Below the pieces are notes generated by a model that was given only the letters and a program-made list of their open reading frames with translations, did not search any database and was not told where the DNA came from. 64,000 nt of DNA from positions 286,861,343 through 286,925,342 of the forward strand of contig NC_090989.1 of the NCBI RefSeq assembly GCF_041146395.1. Reading direction: 5' to 3'. Shown piece by piece: positions 61,629 to 64,000 of the stretch; position 1 is the first letter of the stretch, and each line of letters begins with the position of its first letter. Origin of the DNA: Eulemur rufifrons (taxonomy: Eukaryota > Chordata > Mammalia > Primates > Lemuridae). The translations under genes and the position numbers were made by a program.

Positions 61629-61862
61629 TAGCACTCACAGCACTCATGTCCAATCCCTGTGCAGGTCAGGACCCTCTGTCTGAGGCCCGGGAGGCAAAGG
61701 GAAATTCATCGGGTCGCCCCTGTCTTCTGGCACTGCTGGGCCCAGAGGCTGGTGGTGACAGGAATCTCGAGCCATCTTATGCCTCCCTCTGCACTGGCTT
61801 CATGTTTGACAACTCTCTGTGGTGGTGACCCAGGGCCTTCATGGCTCCCAGCTCGATTCCTG
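61629..61862. other. Spacer between opposite-orientation arrays
   Basis: About 230 bp of moderately GC-rich sequence not seen elsewhere in the window. It lies between the truncated core copy 3 and the inverted minisatellite. No gene is recognised; frames at 61,646-61,883 are short and lack domains. Confidence 0.6.
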
Positions 61863-64000
61863 CCAGTCCCTCCAGGGATTTAGGAAACTTGGGAGAGCGC
61901 TCAGATGAGCCCTGATCTATACTCATTTCCCCAGGGTTTTCAGCAACCTGGAACAATCCAGTTGAGCCCTTGTCTGTAGACCTCTCAGCACAGGGAGTAA
62001 GGGAACCTGGCACATCCATAGATGAGCTCTTGTTCTTAGATCAGTCCCCCCAGGGAATTAGGGAACCTGGGACAGCTCTGGTCTGGGAGATAGTCCCTCT
62101 AGGGATTTAGGAATCCTGGAACATCAAAGAATTAAACCCTGGTCTGTAGGCCAGTACCCGAGGGATTCAGGGAACCAGGGAGATCACTGAGATGAGCCCT
62201 GTTCTGTAGCCCAGTCTGTCGCAGGGATTTATGGCACTGGGACAGCCCAAAGATGAGCCCTGGTGTGCAAATGAATTCCCAAGGGATTTGGGCAACATGG
62301 CACATCCCACAGTTGAGCCTTGTTCTGTACACCAGTCCCCCCTTGTGATTTAGAGAACCTGACACAACCCATAGATGAGCCCTGGTCTATAGGCCAGTCC
62401 CCCCCTGTGATTTAGGGAACTTGAGACAGCCCTCAGATGAGTCCTGGTCTGTAGGCCAGTCCCTCCCAGGGATTTAGGGAACCTGGGACAGCCCACAGAG
62501 GAACTCTGTTGTGTAGGTCCGTCTCTCCTCAAGGATTCAGGGAACCTAGGACAGCCCACAGACGCGCCGTAGTCTATAGGCCTGTCCTCTGTGGGATGTA
62601 GGGACCCGGTGACAGCCCACAGATGAATAGTGTTCTGTAGGGCAGTCCCCCTAGGGATTCAGGGACCGTGAGATAGCCTACAGATTTGTCCTTTTTTCCA
62701 GACCAGTCGTCCCCGGGCTTTAGGGACCCTGGGACAGCCCACAAATGAGCCCTGCTCTGCAGATCAAGATCCCAAGGGATTTAGGGACCTGAGACAGTCC
62801 ATAGATGATTCATGGTCTGCAGGCCACTCCCCGTGTCCCCCAGCGATTTAGGGAACCCAGGACATCCCACAGGTGAGCTCTTGTGTGTAGGCCAGTCCCC
62901 CCAGGGATTTAAGGGACATGGGACATTCCACAATTGAGCCCTGATCTGTTGGGAAGTACCCCAGGGATTCAGGGATCTGGGAACATCTCAATAAATGAGC
63001 ACTGGTCTGTACACCAGTCTCCCCTGGGATTTATGGAACCTGGGACATCCCACATATCAGCCGTGGTCTATAAACAGTGCCTCCAGAAATTTAGGGAACC
63101 TGGGACACCAAAAATTAATCCCTGCTCTGTATACCAGTACCCAAGGGATTCAGGGAGCCTGGGACATCCCACAGATGAGCCCTGGTCTGTGGACCAGCCC
63201 TGCAAAGGATTTAGGGAGTCTGAGACATACCACAGATGAATCCTGGTCTGTGGACCAGTCCTGGAAGGGATTTAGGGAGTCTAGGTAATACCATAGATAA
63301 GCCCTGGTCTTTAGACCAGTTCCCCCCAGGGTTTTAGGGTCAAATGAGATTCCGCAGATGAGCTGTGGTGTGTGGGCCAGACGCCCAGGGATTTCGGGAA
63401 CCTGGGACATCGAAGAATTAAACCCTGGTCTGCAGACCAGTACCCGAGGGATTCAGGGAACCTGGGACAGTCCACAGAGGAGCCTTGGTCTGTAGGCCAG
63501 TGCTCCCCCACAGGGATTTAGGGAACATGTTACTACCCTAAGAGGACCTGTGCTCTGTAGCCCAGTCCAGCCGGGGATGTAGGAACCTGGGACAGTTCTG
63601 GTCTGTAGGCTAGTCCTCTCCAGAGATTTAGGGAACCTGGGAGATCACTGAGATGACCCCTGTTCTGTAGCCCAGTCCGTCCAAGGGATTTATGGCACGG
63701 GGACAGTCCACAGATGAGCTCTGGTGTGTAAATGAGTCCCCAAGGGATTTGGGCAACATGGGACATCCCACAGTTGAGCCTTGTTCTGTACGCCAGTGCC
63801 TCCTTGTGATTTAGGGAACCTGGCACAGGCAATAGATGAGCCGTGGTCTGTAGGCCAGTCCCCCCCTGCGATTTAGGGAACTTGAGACAGCCCATAGTTG
63901 AGTCTGTAGTCCAGTCACTCCAAGGGATTTAGGGAACCTGCGACAGCCCACAGAGGAGCCCTTCTCTGTAGGCCAGTCCACCCAGAGATTTAGGGAACCT
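61863..64000. repeat. 60-bp minisatellite, inverted array (minus orientation), runs off window
   Basis: Units now read AGGGATTTAGGGAACCTGGG, ACAGCCCACAGATGAGCCCT, GGTCTGTAGGCCAGTCCCCC, the reverse complement of arrays 1-3. About 36 units are visible. A higher-order repeat of about 1,461 bp is evident (GGGCAACATG marker at 62,290 and 63,751, with matching neighbours on both sides). Open frames on the minus strand are repeat artefacts. Confidence 0.93.

Noticed and set aside
61863..64000. True telomere repeat because of the many TTTAGGG matches
   Set aside because: The hexamer occurs once per 60-bp unit, not in tandem; no TTAGGG array is present in the window.

Overview
This is nuclear DNA from a primate, most likely a strepsirrhine (lemur/loris group). 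It carries about sixteen dimeric Alu copies or Alu fragments. Most full-length ones have an extended A-rich linker (motif ATAGAAAGAAATTATATGG) between the monomers, which I know from lemur-type Alu and not from human AluS/AluY. L1, L2, MIR, Tigger, MER5A and MaLR remnants give the usual mammalian background. Nothing bacterial or viral-episomal is present.

Layout. (1) Positions 1-44,400 are the 5' part of ZMYND11 (BS69, a chromatin reader) on the minus strand. A CpG-island promoter lies at about 43,450-44,420. A candidate non-coding exon 1 ends at 43,869. Intron 1 is about 39 kb and full of repeats. The first coding exon is at 4,889-5,023. Leftward of that is intron 2. In the human genome ZMYND11 lies next to the 10p telomere and is transcribed away from it. 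The same polarity fits here: the gene points left and subtelomere-like repeats lie to the right. A frameshifted TBCC retropseudogene sits inside intron 1 (8,059-9,090). (2) Positions 45,043-47,375 are a GC-rich tandem repeat with a period of about 300 bp. (3) Positions 47,376-61,628 are a macrosatellite with a unit of about 5,029 bp. Each unit has a roughly 60-bp minisatellite array and a 2.76-kb core. The core contains a CpG-rich block with a strong CTCF-type motif, an L1 3' fragment and an Alu fragment. There are three copies; copies 2 and 3 are almost identical until 60,687. (4) After a spacer of about 230 bp, the same minisatellite resumes in inverted orientation from 61,863 to the window end.

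Two things stand out. First, the ZMYND11 coding exon carries an in-frame TGA at codon 8 plus two substitutions relative to the human protein as I remember it. This is either a decayed or duplicated subtelomeric copy, a shifted start, or an assembly error. Second, the CTCF-motif-bearing macrosatellite resembles DXZ4/D4Z4 arrays and TERRA-promoter-like subtelomeric arrays in design, but I do not recognise its sequence.

Most open reading frames in the window are chance products of GC-rich DNA, or of the 60-bp minisatellite, whose unit length is a multiple of three. I support only the ZMYND11 exon as genuine host coding sequence.
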